From the NCBI GenBank assembly GCA_036785325.1, contig JAXIVH010000012.1, forward strand, positions 11,332,854 through 11,396,853: a stretch of 64,000 bases of DNA, in the 5' to 3' direction. Position 1 is the first letter of the stretch, and every line of letters begins with the position of its first letter. The notes under the pieces were generated by a model that ran no database searches, was not told the origin of the DNA, and saw nothing but the letters and a program-made list of their open reading frames with translations. Origin of the DNA: Urophycis tenuis. Taxonomy: Eukaryota > Chordata > Actinopteri > Gadiformes > Phycidae. Below, one piece after another: positions 49,912 through 62,655 of this stretch. Position numbers and translations under genes: made by a program.

Positions 49912-52900
49912 GAGAGGGGAGCGAGCGCCTGTGACCGCGGCGCTCTGGGACGACCCGACGCACACTGAGGCTACAGCGGGGGGTGGGGGGACTGGTCATC
50001 CAACATGGTGCCACTCACTGCTTCATCTTGCTGCGGTTTAAAGAGTGTGTGGGGTTCTTTTTTGGGGGGTTTGTTTTTAATATCGATTTAGATACGATGA
50101 TAACCGTTCTGTGTTAGGCTCTGTAGGACGATAGAAGACGCCCACATGTGCTTTTGTACCGTGTGTCTGTTTTTGTTGTTTGTTTCAGCACTGTGACCAA
50201 TCCGACAGTTTTGTTTTCTGCACGGGGATAAGCACTGTGCCCGTTCACCTAACTTAAGTCAATACCTCAGCTCAACAGCTTTCATTTGCAGGGTATCGGA
50301 TCCATATTTTCTTATTATACGTAGAGACCGGCGTAACTAACATGTCCATTTCAAAGGAGCCACACAATGGAAGTGCAAGCATCACAGTAGCTGTGTGCGG
50401 TTTCTCACTTTATGATTTGATAACGCGTGATAAGTGCCTCAGGTATGGATTTCATGTGGCGAGGGAGACTGAAATACGTATGTGCTTGAGGTGTTTCTTT
50501 AGAGTGAACTCTTTAAACCATATTAATATAATGATTAAAATGAGTCTTTAATTTATTTCTTGAACAATAATTAGGTAGGTATTGTGATGATTAATCAATT
50601 AATACAAACATTTTGTAGCTCAATTTTAGCTTGAGACAATTGTACAACGTGCCGGGTGAACTTCCTGAGTCAAGTTCCAAGTGTTGACCAATGACACTTT
50701 CTTCTGTTTTATACAATGTTAAGGGACATTGCCTTCTGAAATGTTGTACAAAGCATGTGCAAATGTTGAAAATTGTTCTTGGGAGTTATGATTAAAATTT
50801 GCCCAGTCACAAAATCCCTTGAAAGAACCTTGCCTTCCTTGCATCGGGAAATTCGTTTTAAAAATTACCATGGCAAAGGCATTCAAATATAAAATTCACT
50901 GATACACTGTATTAATGTTTACTTCAAAGACATTCACATTCTGGTGGTTGTTTTTCGTGTTTGCAATACGGCAAGCTACATAAAAAGGAAAAAGGGTCAG
51001 ACCAGGGCCTAGAATGATGTGGATTCCATCGTCCTTTTTTCCCCCTGCGTGAACCATGACCAGACTTCCATCAGACTTCCAAGTATTAGACTGTGAGACT
51101 ATAAGACTGTAGACTATAAGACTATAGACTATAAGACTGTGCATGCCCTCTCTCATGTTTCAACACAAACAAACACTTTAATAATAATGTCATTCCCATC
51201 AAAAAAATGAACATTGAATAAAGATGTGAGACACAATGGTTGCCCACACTCACCCTCACGTCTCATATTTATGAGATGCTAATTCATTTGACTATGAAAA
51301 TAATTGTTGTTCATGTTGATTGATTGTTTCCGTGAATGGTTGAATGGTGCGTCACGCTAACTTGTCCTGCCGCAAGGAATTGTGGGAAAGCATTATCCTT
51401 TCCTTTTGTAAAGGATCCACTGTACCCTATGGTAAAGGAGATAAGATAGGAAGCATTCTCTATACTAAATTTTAAGGAAAGGTTCTTCGATGCTTCCTTT
51501 ATCTCCTTTAGCATAGGGTACACTAGACCATCCTTTACTTCCTATTTATTTTCAAACAACCATAATTGGGATTTATGTCGACACATATGAGTGGACAGGA
51601 GGGTGAGTGTGAGCAACCATTTTGTTTTTGTGACTCGGGTCCGCGCTTATACATCCTCCATGAAACAACACGGAAGAATGCTAAATACACACAAGCGGAA
51701 GGATGTTTTTAATTTGCCTCACTTTTATTGTGCAAGATGAGCCCCCTCCACCTATTTGATGAGGTGTTCCATGCTATATTTAACCATGAAGAGGGCGCGG
51801 AGGCTATGGGACGAGTTGATACCCATGGGTTACTAGATACCAGTAGCCATTGTACAACATTGTTTTGTGTCTTGAATCTGCAGTTCATTTTACAGGATGG
51901 GATTTTAGAGCAGAGTCGAGAGGGTTTATAGATATACAAGCTGATAAACTTCAAAGAAAATAACACGAAGGAATTGGTTTTATAAAGGTTCGTTACCGCC
52001 AAGGACCTTCACTGCATATCAATGAATAACCCACAAAGTGATATGGAAAGGTTGGACTTTAGAGTTTCAGGTTTACATAAGATGAAGAACTTGGTCCAAA
52101 GGCTTGTAGGCTTTAGAGTAGAGGGACCCATTGCCAATCAACTCACAATGCAAACTCTTCACCAGCAGAAGCAAAGCTGGGGGCTAAGCAACTTCCCTGT
52201 TGCCCCATATATGGCACACTTTTTCAATGCCATTCTTGTTTTTTTACACTTCTTTCTTAATCATTTTTTGGTAACTACATTCACCGATCAAGAATCATAT
52301 GCAATTATTTTGTAATTTAGCAACAAGTAAAATCATCTGCCCTCTGTTAATCAGTTTACGTAATGATTGACTCCATCACCACACACCAGCTCTTTCCCTA
52401 AATATACAACGACAGCCTTTCAGAATTGCCGATAATGTACCCAATGTTTCAATCAGTTTCACCAAACTGATCGTCATGTACACTGTGCGGAACAAACAAA
52501 CAAAAAACACGTAATTTGATAGGGGAATTGTGGAGCAATTTAGTAACAGTTGGTCCTGATTCCTGATGATAGCAAAGTAGCTATGGGCTAGTGATAAAAT
52601 ACAATGTCACCAAAAATGTGAGTGTGATGTGGTTTGTTTGAATAATTCAACTGACACTAACATCTGTGGTCTTTTCTTGTCTATCTAAAAGTCTCTGCAT
52701 GCACCTGCACTCAAAAATACATCCATTCATGCATAACAATTTGCAATTATCTGGTGCCTATGGGAATTCTCTGAATGAGTAGAAATTGTTGACCTTAATT
52801 CTACCTGATTGATGGTACATTTTTCAGCTTTTCCAAATAGGCCTACTTGTGTAATGAGGCTGAAAGGCTACATATTGAACTATGACATTCATACTAATAT

Positions 52901-54183
52901 AAGTGACTTTTTCCTGCTGGTAGCTATGTTTGTAGCAAAAACCCATATCATGTATTCATACACAGACACACACAAAAACAAATATGCTCATATACAGTAT
53001 ATATTTTTGCAATGGCATCTCCCTTCCCTCACTGCACATGCTGCAATTTTGTAAAAACAAAACAAAATAAAAAACACATTATTTCCCATTTAAAATACAG
53101 TATTTCCACAAACCGCAGACCACAGACCACAAAGAAAAAAAAAAAACTGCAGAGCAACATAAATGGGTTCTAAACTGTGAAAGAGCACTGCATATGAAGA
53201 CAAATTTGTTTAAGTCCCAACATAATCTGAGGAACTAACGTCTTAATCCACCTGTGCATTAATTTGACTCTGGCTCCTTTGTACAAAATGTCAGCCCGTG
53301 CCTTTTAATACATTCATTGCCTTGGTTTGACGGAAAGGTCACAAATTAAAGGGTCTTCAATGGAAAAAGCTACGCCCAGTCATCGTTTTTCACAAGAAGA
53401 CATTAACAGTCAAGCGACAAGTGTGTCTCCTGTCACCTTTTGCACTATGCAAATACCAATGTGTTAAGTGTTTGACATTTCATGACATTTTACCACAAAC
53501 TATCTGTATGCTAAACTACGAGTGATGATTTTTTGTAATGTTAATATGGTGCTCGCATGTGGTGCTCTCTCTGTCCCTTAAGTCACAAAAAGGTCCCATG
53601 TGTTCACTTTTTGAGGAATCATGAATGAATGCGACTGGGGTTGTTGTGCAAAGACACATGACAGACCACCAAGTATTGTGTACCATCCCCAAGGACTCTA
53701 TGCTAAGTATTTGAAGTGTCATATTTATGTATAAAATCTCCATTCGAGGACCAGCCACAAAAGAAACTGCTCCATTGATTTTTCTAAACTTAAGACGCAC
53801 AGTGAGTTTGGTTTCGCGTGCTTTGCCTGAAGGCTACGGTCCATGGTGCTGCCAATACAATGGCGTTTTCACACAATGCACACGAGGGGGGGGGGGGGGG
53901 GGGGACATGCCAGACTACCTTGCAATTGACTCCGCCCCTCATTATTAGTGGATTTTCGCCACTCACATATAATGTTGAACGAAAGTTTCCGACAGGCTGT
54001 GGAATAACAGTGAGGAGTTCGACAGTTGCTGTTGCCTGATCACCGAGGTATCTCCAAAGACTTTTTTCCAACATACTTTGACGCCCAGCGTTTTTTGTGT
54101 TCTCCTCTCATTGAGCTTGAAGAAAAATAAAAGAAAAGATAGCCAACTATAAAAAATTTAAAAAAATCAACAAAGCAGCAAGA
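49912..54183. other. zpld1 3' UTR and spacer to the second ZP gene
   Basis: This is AT-rich DNA without a supported gene. The first AATAAA on the + strand that looks usable is 51217-51222, giving a possible 3' UTR of about 1.3 kb. An imperfect palindromic element lies at 51236-51620. A G run interrupts a stretch near 53886-53904, about 280 bases above the next start codon. From about 51660 to 53800 I see nothing but unique AT-rich sequence. Confidence 0.45.
51236..51620. mobile_element. Fold-back (palindromic) MITE-like element
   Basis: The left end ATGGTTGCCCACACTCACCCTC (51236-51257, shown in two parts elsewhere) matches the reverse complement of 51599-51620 at 21 of 22 bases. Nested inside, 51423-51456 (TACCCTATGGTAAAGGAGAT...) is the inverted copy of 51490-51520 with a few changes. 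AAAGGATCCACTGTACCC and its counterpart GGGTACACTAGACCATCCTTT extend the arms. The whole 385 bases could fold into a long hairpin with a short AT loop near 51465-51480. No ORF is present. Confidence 0.6.
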
Positions 54184-55868
54184 ATGTACCTTTTCATCTG
54201 TCTACTCTTGGGGTCTATGGTGCTCGAAAGTTCTATCGCTCAATTGACATTGAGCGACTGTGGAGACACTTATCGAAGTCCAGGTAGGCTAGTTGTATTA
54301 ACATATAACATAATAATATATTATCGCATATTGTATTATCGTAACATACTACCTGTGTTGTATCGTATTGTTTTGGAGAAGTTTCAATACAGAATACATC
54401 TACCCTATCCATTCTGTAAATTGTTTTTATGGAAAGCGGTTCCACTTTATCTGTCATATTAAGAGTGACAAGTAAACTCTTCCTAATAATGTCATTTTAA
54501 GAGTGCTTTTAAAATTCTAATATTTGTATTGTATTTGTATTGTGCACTTGTGTTATGTAAGTACTTGTCTTTTCTTTAAGTATTATTATTTTACACAATG
54601 GTTGTCAGATGTGAGTGGAATTTTCAATTTTAAGTGGAACTTCCCAACGCCTGAGATTCCGAGCCCGAAGCGAAGTCCATCTTATTTGCGTAGCCCTTAC
54701 AGTCTCTTTGTACAATCCTGCACGGTCCCAAAAGGCTTCGCAGGCCACATCATACGACACCCCTCGTCCTAAGCCCTCTAAAGGCCAAGGGGAACACTCC
54801 CTTAATTGTCCAGGCGGGTTAGGAGTGCAATGGATGCCATGATACTGGGCAGAACGTAATGATAGCGCAACCTGCCCCGCCCTCTCCACCGCAGAATACA
54901 ACGACATCTCGGTGGACTGCGGCACGTCCTCAATCCGCCTGTCCATCCTCCTCTGCCCGGTGGTCTTCACCGGCTACAATGAGTCCCTGCTCATCCTCAA
55001 CGAGATGCAGGACGACCTGCAGTGCAGGGGAAGCCTGGACGGCGGCGTCACCCCGCCGGTCATACGCTTCGAGTTCCCCCTCAACAACAGCAACGCCTGC
55101 GGGAGCGTCTTCAAGGTGAGTGGACGCGGGGGGGCAGGGGCAGTGTGCTCCCACAGTGTGCTTTTGGGGGGCAGGGGGGCAGATCCCACAGTGTGCTTTT
55201 GGGGGGCGGGGGGGCAGATCCCATAGTGTGCTTTGGGGGGGGCAGATCCCACGGTGTGCTTTGGGGGGAGGGGCAGATCCCATAGTGTGCTTTGGGGGGG
55301 GCAGATCCCATAATGTGCTTTGGGGGGAGGGGCAGATCCCACGGTGTGCTTTGGGGGAGGGGCAGATCCCACGGTGTGCTTTGGGGGGGGGGGCAGATCC
55401 CATAGTGTGCTTTGGGGGGGAGGGGCAGATCCCACGGTGTGCTTTGGGGGGGGGGGGCAGATCCCGCGGTGTGCTTTGGGGGGGGGGCAGATCCCGCGGT
55501 GTGCTTTGAGGGGGGGGCAGATCCCACGGTGTGCTTTGTGAACCCGTAACGGAATCCTCCCGCAGGACTCGCGAGGCTTTGGTTGTCTGGTCTTTTTGTT
55601 AACGTTTTGAACCCTTCGCGGCCAGACCACCAGCGCCCCGGGCACCGGGGTCTTCTCGGACTTCTCCAACATCGAGAAGGTGAACATCAGCGGCATGGTG
55701 CGCTCCCACGACCTCACCACGGGCACGGTCACCTACAACGCCGAGCTCAAGTACTACTTCTCCTGCTCCTACCCGCTGGAGTACCTCATCAACAACACCC
55801 GCATGGACGTGTGAGTCCCTGCTCTGTCCCTGTGTCTGACGTCCTCTCAGTGCTAAGATGATGATGAC

Positions 55869-55900
<32 letters not shown>

Positions 55901-55985
55901 CGACGACGATGACGACGATGATGTTGACGATGATGATGATGATGATGATGACGACGACGATGACGACGATGATGTTGAAGATGAC

Positions 55986-56020
<35 letters not shown>

Positions 56021-56042
56021 CGACGAGGATGGCGATGATGAC

Positions 56043-56090
<48 letters not shown>

Positions 56091-56354
56091 AAGGGGACAT
56101 AGGGGATATCCTCCCTTCACCAACTTACATTTACATTGAGGGCAAATGGCAGGTGCTTTTGTTCAAAGCGACTTACAATCTCATCACAATCTCCATACAA
56201 TCTCTGTGTCGAACCCCACATTTGTAGGGTTCCAGTTGGTGTTTCTGAAAACTAGAAAATTACACTCTTCCTCCAAAACAAAACCCTCCATTGTAGCCAT
56301 GGAGTTCAATACACACTGGCACACAGGTGTGTGTGTGTGTATACGTGCATGCGT

Positions 56355-56385
<31 letters not shown>

Positions 56386-59300
56386 CGTGTGTGTGTGCAC
56401 GTGTGCGTGTGTGTGTGACAACACACATGCTAACTGACACAAACTCTTGTCCAATTCAGGGCGACATCATCCATCGCAGTGACGGACAACAACGGGAGCT
56501 TCATCAGCACTCTGAAAATGGAGCTCTACAGCGTGAGTCCAACATACCATGGTTACCTGTGCCTTGTTTGACTGTCAGCAACGGCGCCACATTTCTTGCC
56601 TACCAAAGTCCTCTCAGAACAACACAAAGAGGAAGAGTTATTCAAATGTCGCTGTCCCGAAAGCGCCTTGACGTTCAAAAAGTACACATCTTGTTGCTTT
56701 GTTTCCAATCTTATTTATTCGCAGTTGAGCAGGGGGCATTAGTTGCCAAGAGACTGCAGCTCATGCCTTTATCTTTATTTCCAAGTTTACATATGAGTTC
56801 ATTTTTCAATTAATTATTGTTGGGCCAATGAAGTCGGACGCGTCCGACCAATGCACAAGAAAGGGATGTCTTTTCAACAAAGCGAAAATGCTACAATGAA
56901 TCGTGTTGTTTTGTGTTGACAGGATATGAACTACACCACCCCTCTCATCATACCACAACAAGGTATTGAGCTGAGGACCACGGTATACGTCCAGGTCAAG
57001 GCCACTAACCTGACTGAACAGTAAGAGCGTCAATTCAAGCCGCGCGTCCAAACACGAACACCACACCACAGGCACAGCAGCGTGCGCCTGATTTGCAATC
57101 ATACTGTTTCCAACGGACTCAAATTGAGTCGCCGCGCTGGCTCCCCCATCTCCTCCTGTGTTTCAGCCCAAAACCCTTCACTTGACATTCAAATTCAGCC
57201 AGGGCCCAGCAATACAGGATCTCTTAAGGACTTCAATTAGTTTCTAGTTATTGTTTTAGCCTTTGCATGTTCATGTTTTAAGCCCTGTACAGCATTAAGA
57301 AATTCAATCAAATTAAAAGAGCTTTATAAAATTAAATGATTACATTTTTTTGTATTATGCTTATTAAATGAATGGCAATCAAGTTTAAGCTAATCACAAC
57401 TAATTAGTGCTTCATGATAGACGGGAGAGGCCGGCACTTTGGTGTCAGTGACTATTTAATCCCAACTCCAGAACGAAGGACCCCGAGGACAGAAGGGTCG
57501 ACACAAATGTCAACCGACATTTCCGCGTCTCGAGCAATCGATACAACATAACCGCCCCTCTCCTATGTGTGATCAGGTACAACGTACTGCTGGATCGATG
57601 CTACGCCTCCACCGCTCCTTACCCCGCCGACACCACCTTCTTCAACCTCTTTGTGGCGTGAGTCCAAACACACTCTTCCGGAGCAAGGAAGGAATGAAGT
57701 CCCCCCCAAAATCCCAAAGATCTTGCTTTGTTTGTTTGTTTGTTTGTTTGTTTGGTTTTGTGATCTTTCTTTCTTTTTGTCGCGCGTGCCGGAGCCCAGG
57801 TGTTCCAAGGACACGTTCACCACCATGCTGGGGAACGGCGAGGGCCAGGAGGCCCGCTTCTCCTTCCCCGCCTTCCGCTTCATTGAGCAGCAGAACCAGA
57901 CGGTGTCCACCTACTACCTGCACTGCATCACCAGGCTGTGCGAGAAGAGCACCTGCAGCAAATTCAAGGTTGGTCGATTGGATTGATGAGGAACAAAAAG
58001 GCCCGTGATGTTGGTTCGGGGAGTCACGCGTGCTTTGTACGCCGCAGACTAATTGGCGTCAAACCAATTACCCCCACTGATCCCACTGCCACTCGCACAC
58101 AAGTCCCCCGGCTGGAATATTAAATGGATTAGACTAAATGCGCTTCACCGTGAATTCAATCCACCAGATGACTTAGCTAGCTGGATTTTTTTTTAATGGG
58201 TTTTTATTTCATAGACAGCATTCAACATTCAGTGATAATACATTATTATCATTACCATTATCATTATTATCATTATGACTATTAGGACTATTTTCATTTC
58301 TACAGAGGGTGGGACAGGGGTTCGGTTTCTGGGGTGGGGCTGTTTCATTTTGGCGGGGTTGGCTTCGACAGTAGGGGGTCGGTAACCACACAGTAATACA
58401 GTAGGAGCCATGCGTTCTGCCACGACGTCCACTTTGTTTCCTGAGAAGCCGTTCATTTGTTCCCAAGTGAACACGTTGCTGTTGAACTTGAACTGGAAAG
58501 CTGGTGCTACAGACCGGCCAAGTGGCCCTGGCTGTACGCACCTGTGCTAAAAGGATGTGCTGTGCTGGGTCTTTTCATTAACAGCAGTGCGGCAGGAGGA
58601 AAAGGGACGTTGAACCCGTGGTTGACAATGGAGTTACAAATTCCACCACCCTCACGTCACCGCATCCCATTGTTACAAAAGCTGAGAACGGTAAGTCTTC
58701 CCGTTACGCACAGCGTGCCAGACATAGGCGTGGAGATGTATTTTTATTTGTGCGAAGTCATTGGCGCAAGCGCACTTGACCTCTGTGTTGGGGAACCCCG
58801 AGCCAGATTCGCTCTGACTGGTTTTGTATCCGTTGGAACATTCAAGCGAGGATGGCTCTGAATGCATGAGTTTCTTTGCTTTATTTCATTCATATTATAA
58901 AGTCTATGAGAAATGCAAAACTAATCAAATATTCTCTTGTTCCTTTAGTCGTTGCGCCAAAAGACGAAGGTAAGACTCTCGACTTAGGCATTTCCACAAT
59001 ATACACACACTGCCTGAGGGTGTATGCTAAATAATTATTCTGTTCTGTTTCACAAGCTGCTCTTTTTAGCGGCACATTCAGCTTCACAGCAGCCATCCCA
59101 AGTTCAGGCTATTTAAAATTAAGTCTCATTTTTGTACTGTCTTTTTAACAGTAAACCCAAACCCACCCACAGCTCAATCAATCCAGCCATTGCTTTTTGT
59201 CTCTCAATCAATTTGGCCTGTGGAGAAAAAAACGAAAGCGGGCTAATTAAATTTGGAACAAAATGTAAAATGTTGAGGATAGTTCCACAGCGCAGGTTCT

Positions 59301-59536
59301 CAGTGTGGTAGGCCTATTGTAGCTACGCAACATTACGTGATTGAAAAATCCAAACGAGAAAAACCCACGTCGAGCCCAACCCAAACCTTGTTCTCCTGTT
59401 GTCGTGAACAGCTCTGTCAAGCGGAACGTCCAACTCCTCTACGGGACTGGGGATCGCCGTGGGGGTCCTGGCAGCTGTGGTGGTGGTGGTCGGCGGTGTG
59501 GCATTGCTCGTCTACAAGAGGGGCAAACTGCATTAA
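54184..59536 (+). CDS. ZPLD1-like zona pellucida domain protein, complete, 10 coding exons
   Basis: Coding exons: 54184-54283, 54895-55115, 55626-55810, 56460-56532, 56923-57020, 57577-57657, 57800-57968, 58585-58690, 58949-58969 and 59412-59536, 1179 bases (392 residues plus stop). All introns are GT-AG and in phase. A signal peptide is at 1-19 (MYLFICLLLGSMVLESSIA). The ZP module carries NDISVDCGTSSIRLS, YYFSCSYPLEYLINNTR and TVSTYYLHCITRLC. RRKRD at 313-317 is a furin-type site. A very Val/Ala/Gly-rich transmembrane helix spans about 363-386, ending KRGKLH. Exon 9 is a 21-base microexon. Exon lengths 221, 73, 98 and 81 equal those of zpld1 upstream, so this is a tandem paralogue. Its role is presumably a released extracellular ZP protein. 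The exact orthologue name is not known to me. Confidence 0.93.
55127..55540 (+). repeat. G-rich tandem array (about 31-36 bp, 13 copies) in intron 2 of the ZPLD1-like gene
   Basis: The unit GGCAGATCCCACGGTGTGCTTT followed by a run of 5-12 Gs repeats 13 times (GTGTGCTTT or ATGTGCTTT) between 55156 and 55538, with CATAGTG/CACGGTG/CGCGGTG variants. The G runs are on the coding strand, so the pre-mRNA could form G-quadruplexes. The array begins about 40 bases past the exon 2 donor and ends about 85 bases before the exon 3 acceptor, filling nearly the whole intron. Confidence 0.9.
55857..56088 (+). repeat. ATG/GAC trinucleotide microsatellite in intron 3
   Basis: About 230 bases of ATG repeats are interrupted by ACG blocks. 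The group GACGACGATGACGACGATGATGTTGA appears twice (near 55899 and 55950), showing a longer nested duplication. It starts about 45 bases after the exon 3 donor at 55811. ORFs here of Met/Thr or His/Ile are shadows of the repeat. Confidence 0.9.
56124..56190 (+). repeat. Second copy of the GCAGACGC...CTTACAA dispersed repeat
   Basis: CTTACATTTACATTGAGGGC and GTTCAAAGCGACTTACAAT correspond to the copy at 24975-25050. It follows the ATG microsatellite by about 36 bases and precedes a GT microsatellite (56328-56417), all within intron 3 of the ZPLD1-like gene. Confidence 0.5.
56328..56417 (+). repeat. GT microsatellite with GC and AC interruptions
   Basis: A GT-rich tract of about 90 bases in intron 3 of the ZPLD1-like gene, ending about 40 bases before exon 4. 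Confidence 0.93.
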
Positions 59537-61317
59537 AGGGGGCGTGTCCTTACGCACCTATAGCGGCCATCTTGGTTCCAACTTTGGGCTCCGAACTCTA
59601 GCGTGGTGAGGGAACTTCCTTGCGGAATTCAGTATAAATAGATCTCCATTTTTGACCACAAAGATAATATACAAACAGAGCTGCTTTTGGTAGTGTGATA
59701 ATGCATCTATTTTAATACAAGCTTGTGTGTGAATGCACTATTGTGCTTTGACCTTTGACAGGACAAAGCAGTTTGGAATGTCGAAAAAAAGAATGCAAGC
59801 AACAGTAGTGCCATGAATAATGTGCTGCTGTTTTTTTGACAGTTTTTTTTGGACAAGCCAAGCAACATTTTCCCCCCTCATCATGACTGTGTCTGTAGTG
59901 CATATGTGGAGCAAGTAGAAAATGAACCAAAAAGTTAGTTTCACGGATGAAAGAATATGGAGACCGAATGTTCCAGAAATTGGTTATATTTATTAGCTTA
60001 TATATATCTTTTTTTTTCTTTTTTAATTAAAACGCACATATTCGCATATTGATAAAAATGGTTTTCAATAAGCACTAAACATAACAATAACCACTAAACA
60101 TAAGAAAGTGCCCAGTCAAACGGAAACATGTGATTTATTTTCTTTTTAGAATGTATACTTCTCAATGTAGTAATCCCTTAGTTAGCCAAGCAATAGTTCA
60201 ACTAATTAAAGAAAAATATTTACCATTTTCTACATGATAAAATAACACTCTAAAAACAGCTTTTATTTTGCTCATACCATTACCTCAGGCAATTCCCTTA
60301 TGACTGTGTATGTTGATATGCATGTGCTAACATTAGCACTTACATGAATGTTTATGTGTGGATGTAGAATTCTCATTAATCATTTTTTAGCGGCAACTGT
60401 AAATTATGCAGATATGCTTTCAAGTTATCCATGTTAAGAGATGTTTTTTTTCTGGAATAGACCGCACTATACTTATAATAATATCCATATAGTATAATAC
60501 ATCTCTGCGGTAGTACCATATAATCAGACCGAGATGGTGTCGTGAGTGGAAGTGGCTAAGCACACACGGAAGAGAGAATCAGGGTTTCAAGCAGCAGCAG
60601 CAGCAGCAGCAGACGTGGCACACTGGGTGTGTAAATTATGCGGTGACGCCAGCCAGCAGTGATTCATTAATAAACACTACAACTCAACAACTCAGCGGCT
60701 TTCCTGTAATTTCTCAGAACGATGTGTGCAGGGATTTGCGATTGGTAGAGCGTTAATTGACGGTGCAGGTTTAAGGGTGGCGGAACACAATCACAGCTCC
60801 TTGCTCCGCTACTGTTTGTGCAAACAGCCCTGTTAAATGTCGGGTGAGGTGCCCTTGCACCCAGTGCACGTCTACGGTGGGTTTTTACAACAGGGCTGTG
60901 CATACAAAGGAATGTGTACTTTCTCTACACATGCTGTGGTCACACAAACCCGGTCTTTGGAACGTTTACAGGGAATAGAGAAGGAGAAGGAAAGAAGGAA
61001 AGAAAGAAAAAGCTCAATGAATCCTTGACAATTAAGAGACACAACGGTTGCTGTAAAGAGAAGGTTTCCAAGTGTTTATTGCTTGTTTATCACTGTGCGG
61101 TGCGCGGTGCTTGTAGAATTTACTTGCACACTGCCCCCAGCAAACACAATCAAAACCCATCATTGGGCCAGTGTGCGTTGGTGGTTGTTGACTGTTGCTG
61201 CATGAAGCTTCTTACTGGCAAACATGCTGAATCAGTGTTGGTCAACATCAGCCCACAGTCAATAATTGGGTGTTGATGTTTGCTTGTTGGAGCTGAGAAG
61301 AAGAGAATAAGAGAGAG

Positions 61318-61430
61318 GACCTTTCGGTCCTTATTGGTCATTCTCAGTGTTTTTTAGAGATGGGAATGAAATGTGCTCTCTGAATTTGACCCATCCTATG
61401 ATACAAAGAAGCAGTAGCTGAGACCCTGCA
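61318..61430 (-). mobile_element. Reversed SINE tail fragment
   Basis: GACCTTTCGGTCCTTATTGG, TCATTCTCAGTGTTTTTTAG and GGGAATGAAATGTGCTCTC read as the reverse complement of the tail of the SINE at 22158-22420 (GAGAACAAATTTCATTCCC ... GAATGACCATAAAG). Only the 3' half is present. Confidence 0.6.
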
Positions 61431-62279
61431 ATAGTTCTTGCCTTTCAAGAGGAATCACAACAACTAACAATCAAACATCGAACCTGAATCACAGAAGCAT
61501 CTGTGATAAGCTCATGTTTATCACTATAACTGCTGATCCTTTTTGCTGAAAACAGTTTATCTAACTGACGACATGACATGACTGGGTTACAGCGATTCAA
61601 CAGTTGGTGTGCCTAGTAAAGAAAGAGCTTTAGTTTGTGGTACTAATCATACAGCATGCTCGCCAGTATCTGCAATGCGTACACATAGTAGCCAGCCAAA
61701 TCAAGTCAGACAACCATACAGCGTTCTGTATACACAATGTCTATTTCGGTATTTGGATTGCGATGTATAAAACACAGGTCTTGGATGTTCTCGACTTCAC
61801 AGCAAACGGCTCGTGAGTTTACATAATGTGCCGTGGATACCTTTTATATGTGGGAATACGATGGAAAAGGGTCAAGTGATCTGATGATACAAACAAAGCC
61901 CTCAGAATGGAGAGCTCAATGTAGAACGCTTTAAATAAGCAAAGCAAAACAGGTGAAGCTCAACATTAAGTTTCCTTAGGGAAATGGACCTCACTTGTCT
62001 ATCTACAAGTGCAAATAGGCACTCGTTAGCTTCCCATTCTCAGCAATTAAATTGAGACTCGGTCACATTGGTCATTTCACCCAACGCACATCGCTCATAC
62101 ACCTCACATTGTGTTTTATCTGCATGGCATGGCTCATTTCACTCTGCCGCAGCATAATAGGGTGACATTCTCTTTTCACTTCTGCCAAAAAGTCTGCTCC
62201 AAATTCAATGTGGTAGGTCCATTAGCAAGCACCTCAGCTACTAGAGAGAGAGACTGAGAGGAAGAGAGTGAGAGACAGT

Positions 62280-62281
<2 letters not shown>

Positions 62282-62375
<94 letters not shown>

Positions 62376-62389
62376 GAGAGAGAGAGAGA
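62282..62389 (+). repeat. GA microsatellite
   Basis: More than 50 AG units, with one GTGAG interruption, in the intergenic region right of the ZPLD1-like gene. Followed by a CA tract at 62508-62588. Confidence 0.97.
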
Positions 62390-62507
62390 CTCCCTCCCAC
62401 TTTTGATTACTCCCTGAGAAATGGAGGGAGAAGGTGAGGCAGAACACAAAGAGATGACAGAGGTGGGCAGCAGGTACTGTAAATGAAATCGCAAACATCT
62501 CATGTTT

Positions 62508-62539
62508 GCACACGCACACATGCACACACACACACACAC

Positions 62540-62588
<49 letters not shown>
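62508..62588 (+). repeat. CA microsatellite
   Basis: CA units with a few GCAC interruptions, close to the GA tract at 62282-62389 and to a GT tract at 62624-62654 that runs into a G run. Confidence 0.95.
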
Positions 62589-62589
<1 letters not shown>

Positions 62590-62623
62590 CCGTCACCATC
62601 ACTACCCACCCCATAGGGTATTG

Positions 62624-62655
<32 letters not shown>

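Noticed and set aside
54974..55732. 252-residue minus-strand ORF with repeating GICPPP units
   Set aside because: It is the antisense shadow of the G-rich VNTR and ZPLD1-like exons 2 and 3.
57563..58008. Overlapping ORFs over ZPLD1-like exons 6-7
   Set aside because: They read through the intron at 57658-57799 and its TTTG repeat. The spliced reading gives the conserved ZP sequence.
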